A stretch of 7,718 nucleotides of DNA from Flavobacteriales bacterium. GTDB taxonomy: Bacteria > Bacteroidota > Bacteroidia > Flavobacteriales_D > Parvicellaceae. Below are positions 1 through 5,778 of this stretch, in pieces. The notes beneath the pieces were generated by a model, which saw only the letters and a list, made by a program, of their open reading frames with translations, was not told the origin of the DNA and searched no databases. The stretch is from contig JALWSJ010000095.1 of the NCBI GenBank assembly GCA_026993705.1, forward strand, positions 1 through 7,718. The letters run 5' to 3'. Numbering within the stretch: position 1 is the stretch's first letter; each line of letters begins with the position of its first letter. The translations under genes were made by a program, and so were the position numbers.

Positions 1-385
1 ATCTTTTTTCTTCCGCTTTTTTGGCCAATGTACCGATGATGTCGTCCGCTTCATATCCATCAGCTTTGATAATGGGGATATTGAAGGCTTCTATTATTTT
101 ATAGATGTAAGGAATGGCTAACCGAATGTCCTCGGGCATTTCTTCACGGTGAGCTTTATAGTCGGGAAAATAATCCTCGCGTAGGGTACTCCCCGATGAG
201 TCGAAAACAACGGCTATATGAGTGGGTTTTTGGTTGTTAATAATATCAAGTAGCGAGTTTGTAAAACCCAATATAGCAGAAGTATTTAGTCCTTTAGAAT
301 TAATACGAGGATTGCGTGAAAAAGCAAAATGGGCTCTGTAAATTAAAGCAAAGGCATCTAGAAGAAATAGTTTTTTTTCAGACAT
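1..385 (-). CDS. polA: DNA polymerase I, N-terminal 5'-3' exonuclease part (partial)
   Basis: This is the first 128 codons of DNA polymerase I; the rest lies beyond the left edge. The enzyme fills gaps and removes RNA primers during replication and repair. The visible part is the start of the 5'-3' exonuclease (FEN-like) domain. It shows LLDAFALIYRAHFAF (residues 8-22), the Bacteroidota-typical NPRINSKGLNTSAILGF (25-41), VVFDSSGSTLR (59-69), YKAHR (76-80) and YEADDIIGTLA (111-121). The acidic metal ligands expected for the family are present: D10, D62, E112, D114 and D115. The start is the ATG at 385-383, which gives MSEKKLFLL, the usual N-terminus, about 19 bases downstream of the start point predicted from the TACCTTTG box. 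Whether the Klenow-like part is intact cannot be seen. It is transcribed divergently from the aminotransferase gene. Confidence 0.95.
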   Translation of the reverse strand, partial: MSEKKLFLLDAFALIYRAHFAFSRNPRINSKGLNTSAILGFTNSLLDIINNQKPTHIAVVFDSSGSTLREDYFPDYKAHREEMPEDIRLAIPYIYKIIEAFNIPIIKADGYEADDIIGTLAKKAEEKR

Positions 386-410
386 AGATTTAGATATGGT
401 TGTTGACCTT

Positions 411-418
411 CAAAGGTA
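411..418 (-). promoter_or_regulatory. Bacteroidota-type -7 promoter element for polA
   Basis: Read on the minus strand this is TACCTTTG, a full match to the Bacteroidota -7 consensus TAnnTTTG. It ends 25 bases before the polA start codon, so transcription would begin near 404 and leave a leader of about 19 nt. No clear TTG -33 element lies at the expected distance upstream, so the call rests on the -7 box and its position. Confidence 0.5.
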
Positions 419-494
419 AAAATAAATAAGAATTAGACTTGAATATTTTTTTGTTTAATGAATTGTAGTAGGGATTTATTATACTTTTTTTACT

Positions 495-502
495 TACATT
501 TG
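495..502 (+). promoter_or_regulatory. Bacteroidota-type -7 promoter element for the aminotransferase-lpxH unit
   Basis: TACATTTG matches TAnnTTTG completely and lies 27 bases before the ATG at 530, predicting a leader of about 20 nt. The nearest upstream TTG (463-465) is 29 bases away, further than the usual spacing of roughly 17-23, so the -33 element is missing or degenerate. The box also argues that translation does not begin at the upstream in-frame ATG at 458, because transcription would start downstream of it. Confidence 0.5.
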
Positions 503-529
503 TGCAATAAAGCACACTACAACATTACT

Positions 530-1723
530 ATGAAAAAAGTATCCAACCGCCTGAATAACTTAGCTGAATCGGCTACGCTTGCAATGGCAAGAAAGACAAG
601 AGAATTAAGAGAGAAAGGATTAGATATTATCGGGTTAAGTTTAGGAGAGCCTGATTTTAATACGCCCGATTTCATCAAGGAAGCGGCAAAGAAAGCTATT
701 GATGAAAATTATACTAAATATATGGCGGTGAATGGTTATGCTGATTTACGAGAAGCAATAGCCCATAAGTTTAAACGGGACAATAACTTAGACTACAAAG
801 CGTCTCAAATTGTTGTTTCGACCGGGGCAAAACAATCTATTGCCAATGTAGTATTGAGTTTAATCAATCCGGGAGATGAAGTGATTATACCTGCACCATA
901 TTGGGTAACCTATGAAGAAATCGTTAAACTGGCAGAAGGAGTGCCTGTTTTTATAGAAACATCTATTGACAATGATTTTAAAATTACTCCTTACGAATTA
1001 TCAGCGGCGATAACTACGAAGACAAAATTAATGATTTATAGTTCGCCTTGTAATCCTACGGGGTCGGTTTATAATGAGGAAGAGTTAAAGGCTTTAGCAG
1101 ATGTAATTGTAGAGCACCCCGACTTAATAGTTATTAGCGATGAGATTTATGAACATATAAACTTTATAGGGAGACATTATAGTTTGGCAAAAATTGCTAA
1201 AGTGTATAATCAAGTCGTTACGGTAAATGGAGTTTCAAAAGCTTTTGCAATGACGGGTTGGAGATTGGGGTATTTAGGGGCACCTCAATGGATAGCCGAT
1301 GCGTGTACTAAGATGCAAGGGCAAATCACTTCGGGAGCTTGTGGAATTTCTCAACGAGCAGCTTTAGCTGCGGTAAGTGCAGACCCTTCTGTTACTTATG
1401 CTATGAGAGATGCTTTTAAGAAAAGGAGAGATATTGTAATAGAAGGATTAAACAACATTAAAGGTGTTAAGACAAATGTACCAGAAGGAGCATTTTATTT
1501 ATTTCCGGATATAAGTTCTTTCTTTGGTAAATCTGATGGGATATATAAAATAAATGATGCGGATGATTTGACACTTTATATTTTAAACGAGGCTTTAGTG
1601 GCACTTGTAAGTGGTACAGCATTTGGGAATCCTAATTGTATTCGTTTTTCTTATGCTGCGAGCGAAAAAGAATTGAAAGAGGCTCTGTATAGGATGAAAA
1701 CCGTTTTAGATAAATTAAGTTGA
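530..1723 (+). CDS. aspC: PLP-dependent class I/II aminotransferase, aspartate aminotransferase type
   Basis: Likely aspartate aminotransferase, the cytosolic PLP enzyme that exchanges amino groups between aspartate/2-oxoglutarate and oxaloacetate/glutamate. The 397-aa product has the usual length for the subgroup. In order it shows SLGEPDFNTP, YTKYMAVNGYADLREAI, VSTGAKQSI, PAPYWVTYEE, SSPCNPTGSVY with N175, ISDEIYEH with D204 and Y207 (PLP pyridine and phenol contacts), SKAFAMTGWRLGY with the Schiff-base lysine K237, and CIRFSYA with R372, which binds the substrate alpha-carboxylate. An in-frame ATG at 458 would add 24 residues (MNCSRDLLYFFY...), but these lack family similarity and contain the promoter box; MKKVSNRLNNLAES at 530 is the normal N-terminus. 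No Shine-Dalgarno sequence is visible. The stop overlaps the next start. Substrate preference (aspartate, or a broader range that may include arogenate/prephenate) cannot be read from sequence alone. Confidence 0.93.
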   Translation: MKKVSNRLNNLAESATLAMARKTRELREKGLDIIGLSLGEPDFNTPDFIKEAAKKAIDENYTKYMAVNGYADLREAIAHKFKRDNNLDYKASQIVVSTGAKQSIANVVLSLINPGDEVIIPAPYWVTYEEIVKLAEGVPVFIETSIDNDFKITPYELSAAITTKTKLMIYSSPCNPTGSVYNEEELKALADVIVEHPDLIVISDEIYEHINFIGRHYSLAKIAKVYNQVVTVNGVSKAFAMTGWRLGYLGAPQWIADACTKMQGQITSGACGISQRAALAAVSADPSVTYAMRDAFKKRRDIVIEGLNNIKGVKTNVPEGAFYLFPDISSFFGKSDGIYKINDADDLTLYILNEALVALVSGTAFGNPNCIRFSYAASEKELKEALYRMKTVLDKLS

Positions 1724-2478
1724 TGCCGAAAAAAGCGGTTAAAATATATTTTGCATCTGATTTTCACTTAGGGACACCTTCATTTGAGGAGAGTTTAAAG
1801 CGGGAGAAGAAGTTGGTCGAGTGGTTAAATTTAGTTAGAAAGGATGCTGACGAAATTTATCTGATGGGAGATATTTTTGATTTTTGGTTTGAATATAAAT
1901 ATACAGTACCCAAAGGATTTACTCGCTTTTTAGGAACAATTGCATCTATAACCGATTCGGGTATTCCCGTTCATTTTTTTACAGGTAATCACGACCATTG
2001 GATGTTTGATTATTTACCGCAGGAAATAGGAGTAATCGTACACAGAAAGCAAGAGGGTTTTAAATTGGGAAACCATACATTTTTCTTAGGGCACGGAGAT
2101 GGCTTAGGGCCTGGAGATACTAAATATAAATGGTTAAAAAAGGTATTTACCAATCCTTTTAGTCAGTGGCTTTTTGCTAGAATTCATCCTAATTTTAGTT
2201 TTGGAATAGCTAATAAATGGTCGCGAGCAAGTCGAAAAAAAGGAAAAGAACCTCAAGTTTTTTTAGGAGAGGACAAAGAGTGGTTGGTTGCTTATTGTCA
2301 TAGAAAATTAGAACAAAATCCCGATATTGATTATTTTATTTTCGGGCATCGACATTTAGCAATTCAACATCCTATTGGTAACGCAATATATATTAATACC
2401 GGGGATTGGCTGAATCATTATACGTATGCGGTTTATGATGGTAATTCGGTGGAACTGAAGAATTTTGATGAGTCTTAA
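1723..2478 (+). CDS. lpxH: UDP-2,3-diacylglucosamine diphosphatase LpxH
   Basis: Calcineurin-type metallophosphoesterase (251 aa) of the LpxH family. It cleaves UDP-2,3-diacylglucosamine to lipid X and UMP in lipid A synthesis, acting peripherally at the inner membrane. The dinuclear metal motifs are all present: SDFHLG (D13, H15), GDIFDFWFE (D50), GNHDHW (N89, H90), LGHGDGLGPGD (H124) and FGHRHL (H209, H211). GDIFDFW and the HGDGLGPGD segment favour LpxH over generic phosphodiesterases. The insert between HGD and GHRH (about 130-205, rich in W, K and R) corresponds to the lipid-binding cap. The start is the ATG that shares its A with the aminotransferase stop (TGATG), an arrangement typical of translational coupling; a TTG three bases earlier is less likely. 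It is the last gene before a repeat-rich gap. No other lpx gene is in the window. Confidence 0.9.
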   Translation: MPKKAVKIYFASDFHLGTPSFEESLKREKKLVEWLNLVRKDADEIYLMGDIFDFWFEYKYTVPKGFTRFLGTIASITDSGIPVHFFTGNHDHWMFDYLPQEIGVIVHRKQEGFKLGNHTFFLGHGDGLGPGDTKYKWLKKVFTNPFSQWLFARIHPNFSFGIANKWSRASRKKGKEPQVFLGEDKEWLVAYCHRKLEQNPDIDYFIFGHRHLAIQHPIGNAIYINTGDWLNHYTYAVYDGNSVELKNFDES

Positions 2479-2488
2479 CTATTTACCG

Positions 2489-2521
2489 TTTTCTTTGCAT
2501 TTATCTTAACTGCGTTAGGGA
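2489..2521 (+). repeat. Possible right-end remnant of the palindromic repeat
   Basis: The reverse complement starts TCCCTAACGCAGTTAAGATA and continues with AATGCAAAGAAAA. It resembles the right arm of the unit at 2736-2892, which reads TCCCTAACGTGTGTGAAATG and then AGTGCTAAGAAAA. No matching left arm precedes it, because lpxH ends only 10 bases upstream. I read it as a decayed right end lying directly against lpxH. Outside the 9-base TCCCTAACG core the match is gapped and imperfect, so the relation is tentative. Confidence 0.35.
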
Positions 2522-2529
2522 CTATTAAG

Positions 2530-2555
2530 CGACTGTGAAAAACAGTTGAGTTTTT
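2530..2555 (+). terminator. Candidate intrinsic terminator downstream of lpxH
   Basis: CGACTGT (2530-2536) and ACAGTTG (2542-2548) form a 7-bp stem with one G-T pair and the loop GAAAA. It is followed by AGTTTTT (2549-2555). The position, about 50 bases after the lpxH stop, suits a terminator for the aminotransferase-lpxH unit. The stem is short and only moderately GC-rich, so it may be weak. Confidence 0.4.
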
Positions 2556-2558
2556 GAG

Positions 2559-2621
2559 CTAACGTAAAAATATTGGCAGTTTTATAATCGATTGATTATC
2601 AATGTTATATTTTTACGTTAG
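2559..2621. repeat. Inverted repeat with perfect 14-bp arms
   Basis: CTAACGTAAAAATA (2559-2572) is an exact inverted match of TATTTTTACGTTAG (2608-2621). Inside is a smaller hairpin, ATAATC (2584-2589) with GATTAT (2594-2599) around a 4-base loop. The arm ends CTAACG/CGTTAG echo the CGTTAGGGA boundary of the neighbouring units. As RNA it would form one long AT-rich stem on either strand and could act as a bidirectional terminator. As DNA it looks like a small palindromic insertion. It encodes nothing. Confidence 0.7.
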
Positions 2622-2627
2622 TTGGAA

Positions 2628-2728
2628 TCCCTAACATGAGCAAAATAGACGATATAAAACGTTTTTTGATTCCTTATACTTCTTCATAAAAATTCACTCT
2701 CTATCCGCCAATTTCACTCGTGTTAGGG
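2628..2728. repeat. Palindromic repeat unit A (diverged, shortened copy)
   Basis: A 101-bp unit that begins TCCCTAACATGAG (2628-2640) and ends with its near-perfect inverse, the reverse complement of TCCCTAACACGAG (2716-2728); 12 of 13 positions pair and scattered pairing continues inward to about 25 bases. Its left half matches the left half of the unit at 2736-2892 through AATCCCTAAC, AAAAT, ATAAAA, GTTTTT and CTTCTTCA, so the two are diverged copies of one element. Unit A lacks the central hairpin and much of the inner right arm of the longer copy. No protein is encoded. Confidence 0.6.
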
Positions 2729-2735
2729 ATTGGAA

Positions 2736-2892
2736 TCCCTAACTTGTGTAAAATGAGCACCATAAAATGTTTTTATTTCCTTTATCCTTCTTCAAAAAAT
2801 ATTTCCATAGCGGGTGCTATGAAAATATTTTTTTCATCGTCTAAAGAAACTAAAACTCATTTTCTTAGCACTCATTTCACACACGTTAGGGA
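2736..2892. repeat. Palindromic repeat unit B, MITE-like long hairpin
   Basis: A 157-bp unit with terminal inverted repeats of 22 bases: TCCCTAAC, TTGTGTA, AAATGAG on the left (2736-2757) against TCCCTAAC, GTGTGTG, AAATGAG read inward from the right end (2892-2871); 20 of 22 positions pair. The centre is a hairpin, AAAAAATATTTCCATAGC (2794-2811) against 2816-2833, with 17 of 18 pairs and the loop GGGT. The segments between also resemble each other inverted (AAAATG, then TTTTA, TTTC, CTTTA), so most of the unit can form one long stem. Its left end abuts the right end of unit A, giving a 22-bp palindrome at 2722-2743 (10-bp arms, GG centre). It has no coding capacity and no transposase is nearby; a non-autonomous mobile element or REP-like palindrome is the best description. 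Confidence 0.65.
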
Positions 2893-3032
2893 TAGAACGG
2901 CGTGTTTGAACTCCTTTTTGCCCGCCCGCTTTTGCGGGCAAAAAGAGTGAGTGGTGATAGCCCGACCATTACGGCGTTAAAAAGAGGTGTAGTGCAACGA
3001 AACCGATTTTTTATGCCGTAATGGGAACGCCC
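2885..3032 (+). ncRNA. Structured intergenic element, ncRNA-like (Bacteroidota GTTAGGGAT...GGGAACGCCC type)
   Basis: The element runs from GTTAGGGATAGAACGG to GGGAACGCCC and holds two strong hairpins separated by blocks that look conserved. Hairpin 1 pairs ACTC (2910-2913) and TTTTTGCCCGC (2915-2925) with GCGGGCAAAAA (2934-2944) and GAGT (2945-2948): 15 bp with one bulged C and an 8-base loop. GTGATAGCCCGACC follows. Hairpin 2 pairs CCATTACGGC (2966-2975) with GCCGTAATGG (3015-3024), and TAAAAA (2978-2983) with TTTTTA (3008-3013) extends it. From memory, elements with the blocks GTTAGGGAT, GATAGCCCGACC and GGGAACGCCC recur between genes in many Bacteroidota and may correspond to the Rfam Flavo-1 RNA; I could not test this. 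Strand and transcription are inferred from the orientation of those blocks. Neither hairpin has a downstream T-run. Its first eight bases are shared with the right end of unit B. Confidence 0.5.
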
Positions 3033-3124
3033 AAAAATGTATAGGATTTTACGCTTACCGCTTGAAGTTGAAAAGGACTTAACATTTTTTTAGTATATTA
3101 GTGGACTTTAGTTAAACTAATCTG

Positions 3125-3132
3125 TAGGTTTT
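3125..3132 (+). promoter_or_regulatory. Weak candidate -7 element ahead of the five-gene operon
   Basis: TAGGTTTT differs from TAnnTTTG only in the last base and lies 19 bases before the ATG at 3152, which would give a very short leader. No TTG -33 element is evident at the right distance. A promoter is expected between the repeat island and 3152, and this is the best site I find in the otherwise featureless, AT-rich 3033-3151 stretch. It could easily be chance. Confidence 0.2.
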
Positions 3133-3151
3133 AGATAGAAAAAATAAGAAG

Positions 3152-3904
3152 ATGGGAATTTGGGGAAAGTTGTTTAAATCGAAGAAAGACAAGCTGTTAC
3201 AGCCTGCTGATATATCTATATTGCGTACGGATATTCATTCGCACTTGATACCGGGTATTGATGATGGTGCGGATACGATGGAACAATCCATCGAGATTTT
3301 AAGGGAGTTTGAACGGTTGGGTTACAAAAAAGTAATTACAACACCTCATACGATGAGTGATTATTATCCGAATACACCTGAAATTATTCTTTCGGGTTTA
3401 GAAAAATTGCGTGAATCGGTTGTTTCAAATCAAATAAATCTCACGGTAGATGTGGCTTCAGAGTATAATTTAGATGCAGATTTTGAAAATTTGGTGGAGC
3501 AGGGAGAATTGTTGACTTTTGGCGATAAATATGTATTGTTTGAATTGCCGTTTTTTCAAGAACCTCCGATGCTGAATGATGTGATTTGGAAAATGCAAAT
3601 GAAGAATTATCAGCCTGTTTTAGCTCACGTAGAACGATATACTTTCTGGTTTGATGATTGGCAACGGATAGAGGAAATTAAAGAAAGAAACGTGCTTTTT
3701 CAACTGAATATAAATTCTTTGACCGGGCACTATGGTCCGGAGGTTAAAAAAGTTGCCGAACGATTAATCGATAATGATATGGTTGATTTTTTAGGGAGTG
3801 ATTGCCATAATATGAATCATATAAAATTATTGGGTTCGGCTTTGCAATTTCCTTATTTGCATAAGGTATTGAATAATCCAAGAATTAAGAATAATAAATT
3901 ATAA
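3152..3904 (+). CDS. PHP-domain protein, CpsB/YwqE-type tyrosine-protein phosphatase
   Basis: A 250-aa member of the CpsB/CapC (YwqE) family, manganese-dependent PHP-fold phosphatases that dephosphorylate bacterial tyrosine kinases or their substrates and so tune capsule and exopolysaccharide export. Visible metal and active-site motifs are TDIHSHLIPGIDDGADT (H29, H31, D37, D38), ITTPHTM (H66), ASEYNLD (E104), LAHVERY (H159, E161, R162) and GSDCHN (D217, H219). The length matches the family. There is no signal peptide; the short basic N-terminus (MGIWGKLFKSKKDK) is common in Bacteroidota homologues. The start is the ATG at 3152; only a poor purine-rich stretch precedes it. It is the first gene of the likely operon and sits 11 bases before the sensor phosphatase. 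No Wzc-like kinase or polysaccharide gene is in the window, so the substrate is unknown and a capsule role is inferred only from the family. Confidence 0.87.
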   Translation: MGIWGKLFKSKKDKLLQPADISILRTDIHSHLIPGIDDGADTMEQSIEILREFERLGYKKVITTPHTMSDYYPNTPEIILSGLEKLRESVVSNQINLTVDVASEYNLDADFENLVEQGELLTFGDKYVLFELPFFQEPPMLNDVIWKMQMKNYQPVLAHVERYTFWFDDWQRIEEIKERNVLFQLNINSLTGHYGPEVKKVAERLIDNDMVDFLGSDCHNMNHIKLLGSALQFPYLHKVLNNPRIKNNKL

Positions 3905-3915
3905 GTTTAGGGAGG

Positions 3916-5778
3916 ATGATGAAGGTACTTTTTATTATATCGTTTTTGTTCATGAGTTCTTCTTTTTTTGGTAGAACTTCTTTCAAGAATTTGGTACAAA
4001 AAGGACGGGGGAGAGTAGAAGTGGGATATTATAATTTTTCGACAGCCAAAGGAGAACTAAACGAGGAAAATTTTGAGTATAAAATAATGGAATTGTTTTT
4101 TACTTACGTGGAAAACAAATATAAGATAAAAATAAAGCGATATTATAAACAAGCTTCGTCGTTTAGTAATTTGTATAATGATGTAAAGAAAGGGAATTTA
4201 GATTTTGCTTATTGTGCTTTCAGTATAACGGAGGAACGAAAAAAAGAAGTGAATTTTTCGCCTCCTTATATGCCCAATGTAGAGGTGTTGATTTCTAATG
4301 AACAGGTACCTGTGGTGCTTGATTCAGCTCAATTTTCTGACGTGTTTGGTGAAATGACTGCTTTATATTTACCGGGAACAACTTACGAAGAAGATATTCT
4401 TAATCTGAAAAATAAATTTCCTTATCTTAAAATAGAACCGGCTGAATCAAGTGCTCAAATATTTATGAAAATTAGCTTGAATCCTAAATACTTTGGGTAT
4501 TTGGAATTACAACAGTTTTTTAAAAAACGTAAAGAATTAGACAATATAAGAAGGCAGAGTTTGTACTTGGTGAAACGAGAGGGCTTTGGTTTTATTTATC
4601 CTAAAAATTCTGATTGGACTCCCATTGTAAATACTTTTTTTGCTCAAAACTGGAAAGAGGTGCAAGAGATAGTGAAGGAGAGCTACGATAAGGAAATGAT
4701 TGAGTTTCTTGATGTACTTGGGTCTGATGATGCAAATTATGTTAGTCTGATGCTGTTGACGAAAGAGAAGGAATTAGCCGAGTTAAAAAATGAAAACAGC
4801 AAATTGTTGTATGATAATGCTGTGATTGAGAATAAGAAAAACAAAGAATACCAAGAAAAATTGAGCTTTTATTTGTATCTGTTACTTTTGGTTTTCTTTC
4901 TTCTCATTGTAATAGCTTTTGTTGCTTATAGAATCAAGGCAAAGCATAGTCGTCAAATGCAACTAAAAAATAAACAATTAGCTATTCAAAAAGAAATAGT
5001 AGAGAAAAAGCACAAAGAAATAAAGGATAGTATTACTTATGCCAAAAGAATACAGAATGCGTTATTACAGGATGAAGAATATCAAACGGATACATTGCCC
5101 CCTCATTTTATCTATTTTGAACCCAAAGATGTCGTAAGTGGTGATTTTTATTGGGGCAAAACTTTTAAGAAACATTTTTATATTTCTGTAACCGATTGTA
5201 CAGGACACGGTGTACCGGGGGGCTTTATGAGTGTCTTGGGAATTGCAATGTTTAACGAAATTATTCGTTTAAGAAAAAGCATACCACCTAATGAAATGCT
5301 GAATATTTTAAGGGAAAAAATTATTTTGGAATTAGACCAGTCTGCCAAAAGTGAATCAAGTAGAGATGGAATGAATACAGCTCTAATTAAGGTAAACAGA
5401 GAAACACTTAAAATGGAGTATGCCGGAGCTTACCATTCTGTTGTAGTGATAAGAAATGGAGAATTGATAGAGCTGAAAACCAATAAAGAACCTATCGGAT
5501 TTACCTATAAAATGAGCCCTTTTCAAAATTTTGAATTTCAATTGGAAGAAGGAGATATGCTGTATATGTATTCCGATGGATATGCCGATCAGTTTGGAGG
5601 GGAGAAAGGAAAGAAATTTAAGTCAAGGAATTTAAAAAACTTACTGAAAGAAATACATCAAAAACCATTAGAAGAACAAAAAGAAATCTTAAAATCATTT
5701 TTCTTAAAATGGAAAGGAGAGGAAGAGCAGGTAGATGATGTAACCGTTTTTGGAATGAGAATGAAGAAAATAATATGA
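3916..5778 (+). CDS. Membrane sensor: SBP_bac_3 solute-binding domain fused to SpoIIE/PP2C phosphatase
   Basis: The 620-aa product starts with a hydrophobic signal sequence or anchor (about 1-19). Residues about 30-270 resemble periplasmic solute-binding proteins of family 3 (amino-acid ABC receptors); the hallmark is NLDFAYCAFSITEERKKE (94-111) followed by VNFSPPYMPN. A charged coiled-coil-like stretch (about 283-313) precedes one transmembrane helix (about 316-338), then a second coiled coil (about 341-370). The C-terminal half is a SpoIIE-type PP2C Ser/Thr phosphatase: DSITYAKRIQNALL (371-384), VVSGDFYW with D410, TDCTGHGVPGGFMS with D427, YSDGYADQFGG with D554, and VDDVTVF with D608, the expected metal-binding acidic residues. 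Ligand binding outside probably controls phosphatase activity inside, perhaps on an anti-sigma-factor antagonist; no such partner is encoded here. No HAMP, PAS or kinase domain is visible. ATG at 3916 and 3919 are both possible; GGAGG touches the first, too close for a normal ribosome binding site. Confidence 0.88.
   Translation: MMKVLFIISFLFMSSSFFGRTSFKNLVQKGRGRVEVGYYNFSTAKGELNEENFEYKIMELFFTYVENKYKIKIKRYYKQASSFSNLYNDVKKGNLDFAYCAFSITEERKKEVNFSPPYMPNVEVLISNEQVPVVLDSAQFSDVFGEMTALYLPGTTYEEDILNLKNKFPYLKIEPAESSAQIFMKISLNPKYFGYLELQQFFKKRKELDNIRRQSLYLVKREGFGFIYPKNSDWTPIVNTFFAQNWKEVQEIVKESYDKEMIEFLDVLGSDDANYVSLMLLTKEKELAELKNENSKLLYDNAVIENKKNKEYQEKLSFYLYLLLLVFFLLIVIAFVAYRIKAKHSRQMQLKNKQLAIQKEIVEKKHKEIKDSITYAKRIQNALLQDEEYQTDTLPPHFIYFEPKDVVSGDFYWGKTFKKHFYISVTDCTGHGVPGGFMSVLGIAMFNEIIRLRKSIPPNEMLNILREKIILELDQSAKSESSRDGMNTALIKVNRETLKMEYAGAYHSVVVIRNGELIELKTNKEPIGFTYKMSPFQNFEFQLEEGDMLYMYSDGYADQFGGEKGKKFKSRNLKNLLKEIHQKPLEEQKEILKSFFLKWKGEEEQVDDVTVFGMRMKKII

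Noticed and set aside
458..529. Upstream in-frame start for the aminotransferase
   Set aside because: The extra 24 residues do not resemble the family N-terminus, and the TACATTTG promoter box lies inside them.
2628..2892. Integron attC-like sites (GTTAGGG / CCCTAAC ends, imperfect palindromes about 100-160 bp)
   Set aside because: The cores do not match GTTRRRY/RYYYAAC (a pyrimidine is required where G is found), no cassette gene lies between sites, and no integrase is present.
2489..2892. CRISPR array
   Set aside because: The repeated core is only 8-14 bases, unit spacing is irregular (about 108 and 163), and what lies between copies is itself repetitive rather than unique spacers.
2910..2948. 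GC-rich hairpin as a rho-independent terminator
   Set aside because: The stem is strong but is followed by GAGTGAGTGG rather than a T-run, and it is one of two hairpins in a larger structured element.
2720..2950. 76-residue open frame on the plus strand
   Set aside because: It runs through repeat unit B and the first hairpin of the structured element. Its composition (runs of S, K and F) follows the palindromes, there is no family similarity, and it has no promoter or ribosome-site support.
3068..3098. TTG (3068-3070) with TAGTATAT (3091-3098) as a promoter
   Set aside because: The 20-base spacing is good, but the -7 part lacks the TTTG core.
3911..3915. GGAGG as a Shine-Dalgarno sequence for the sensor phosphatase
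   Set aside because: It touches the ATG at 3916 and is only 3 bases from the one at 3919, too close for normal pairing; Bacteroidota rarely depend on such sites.
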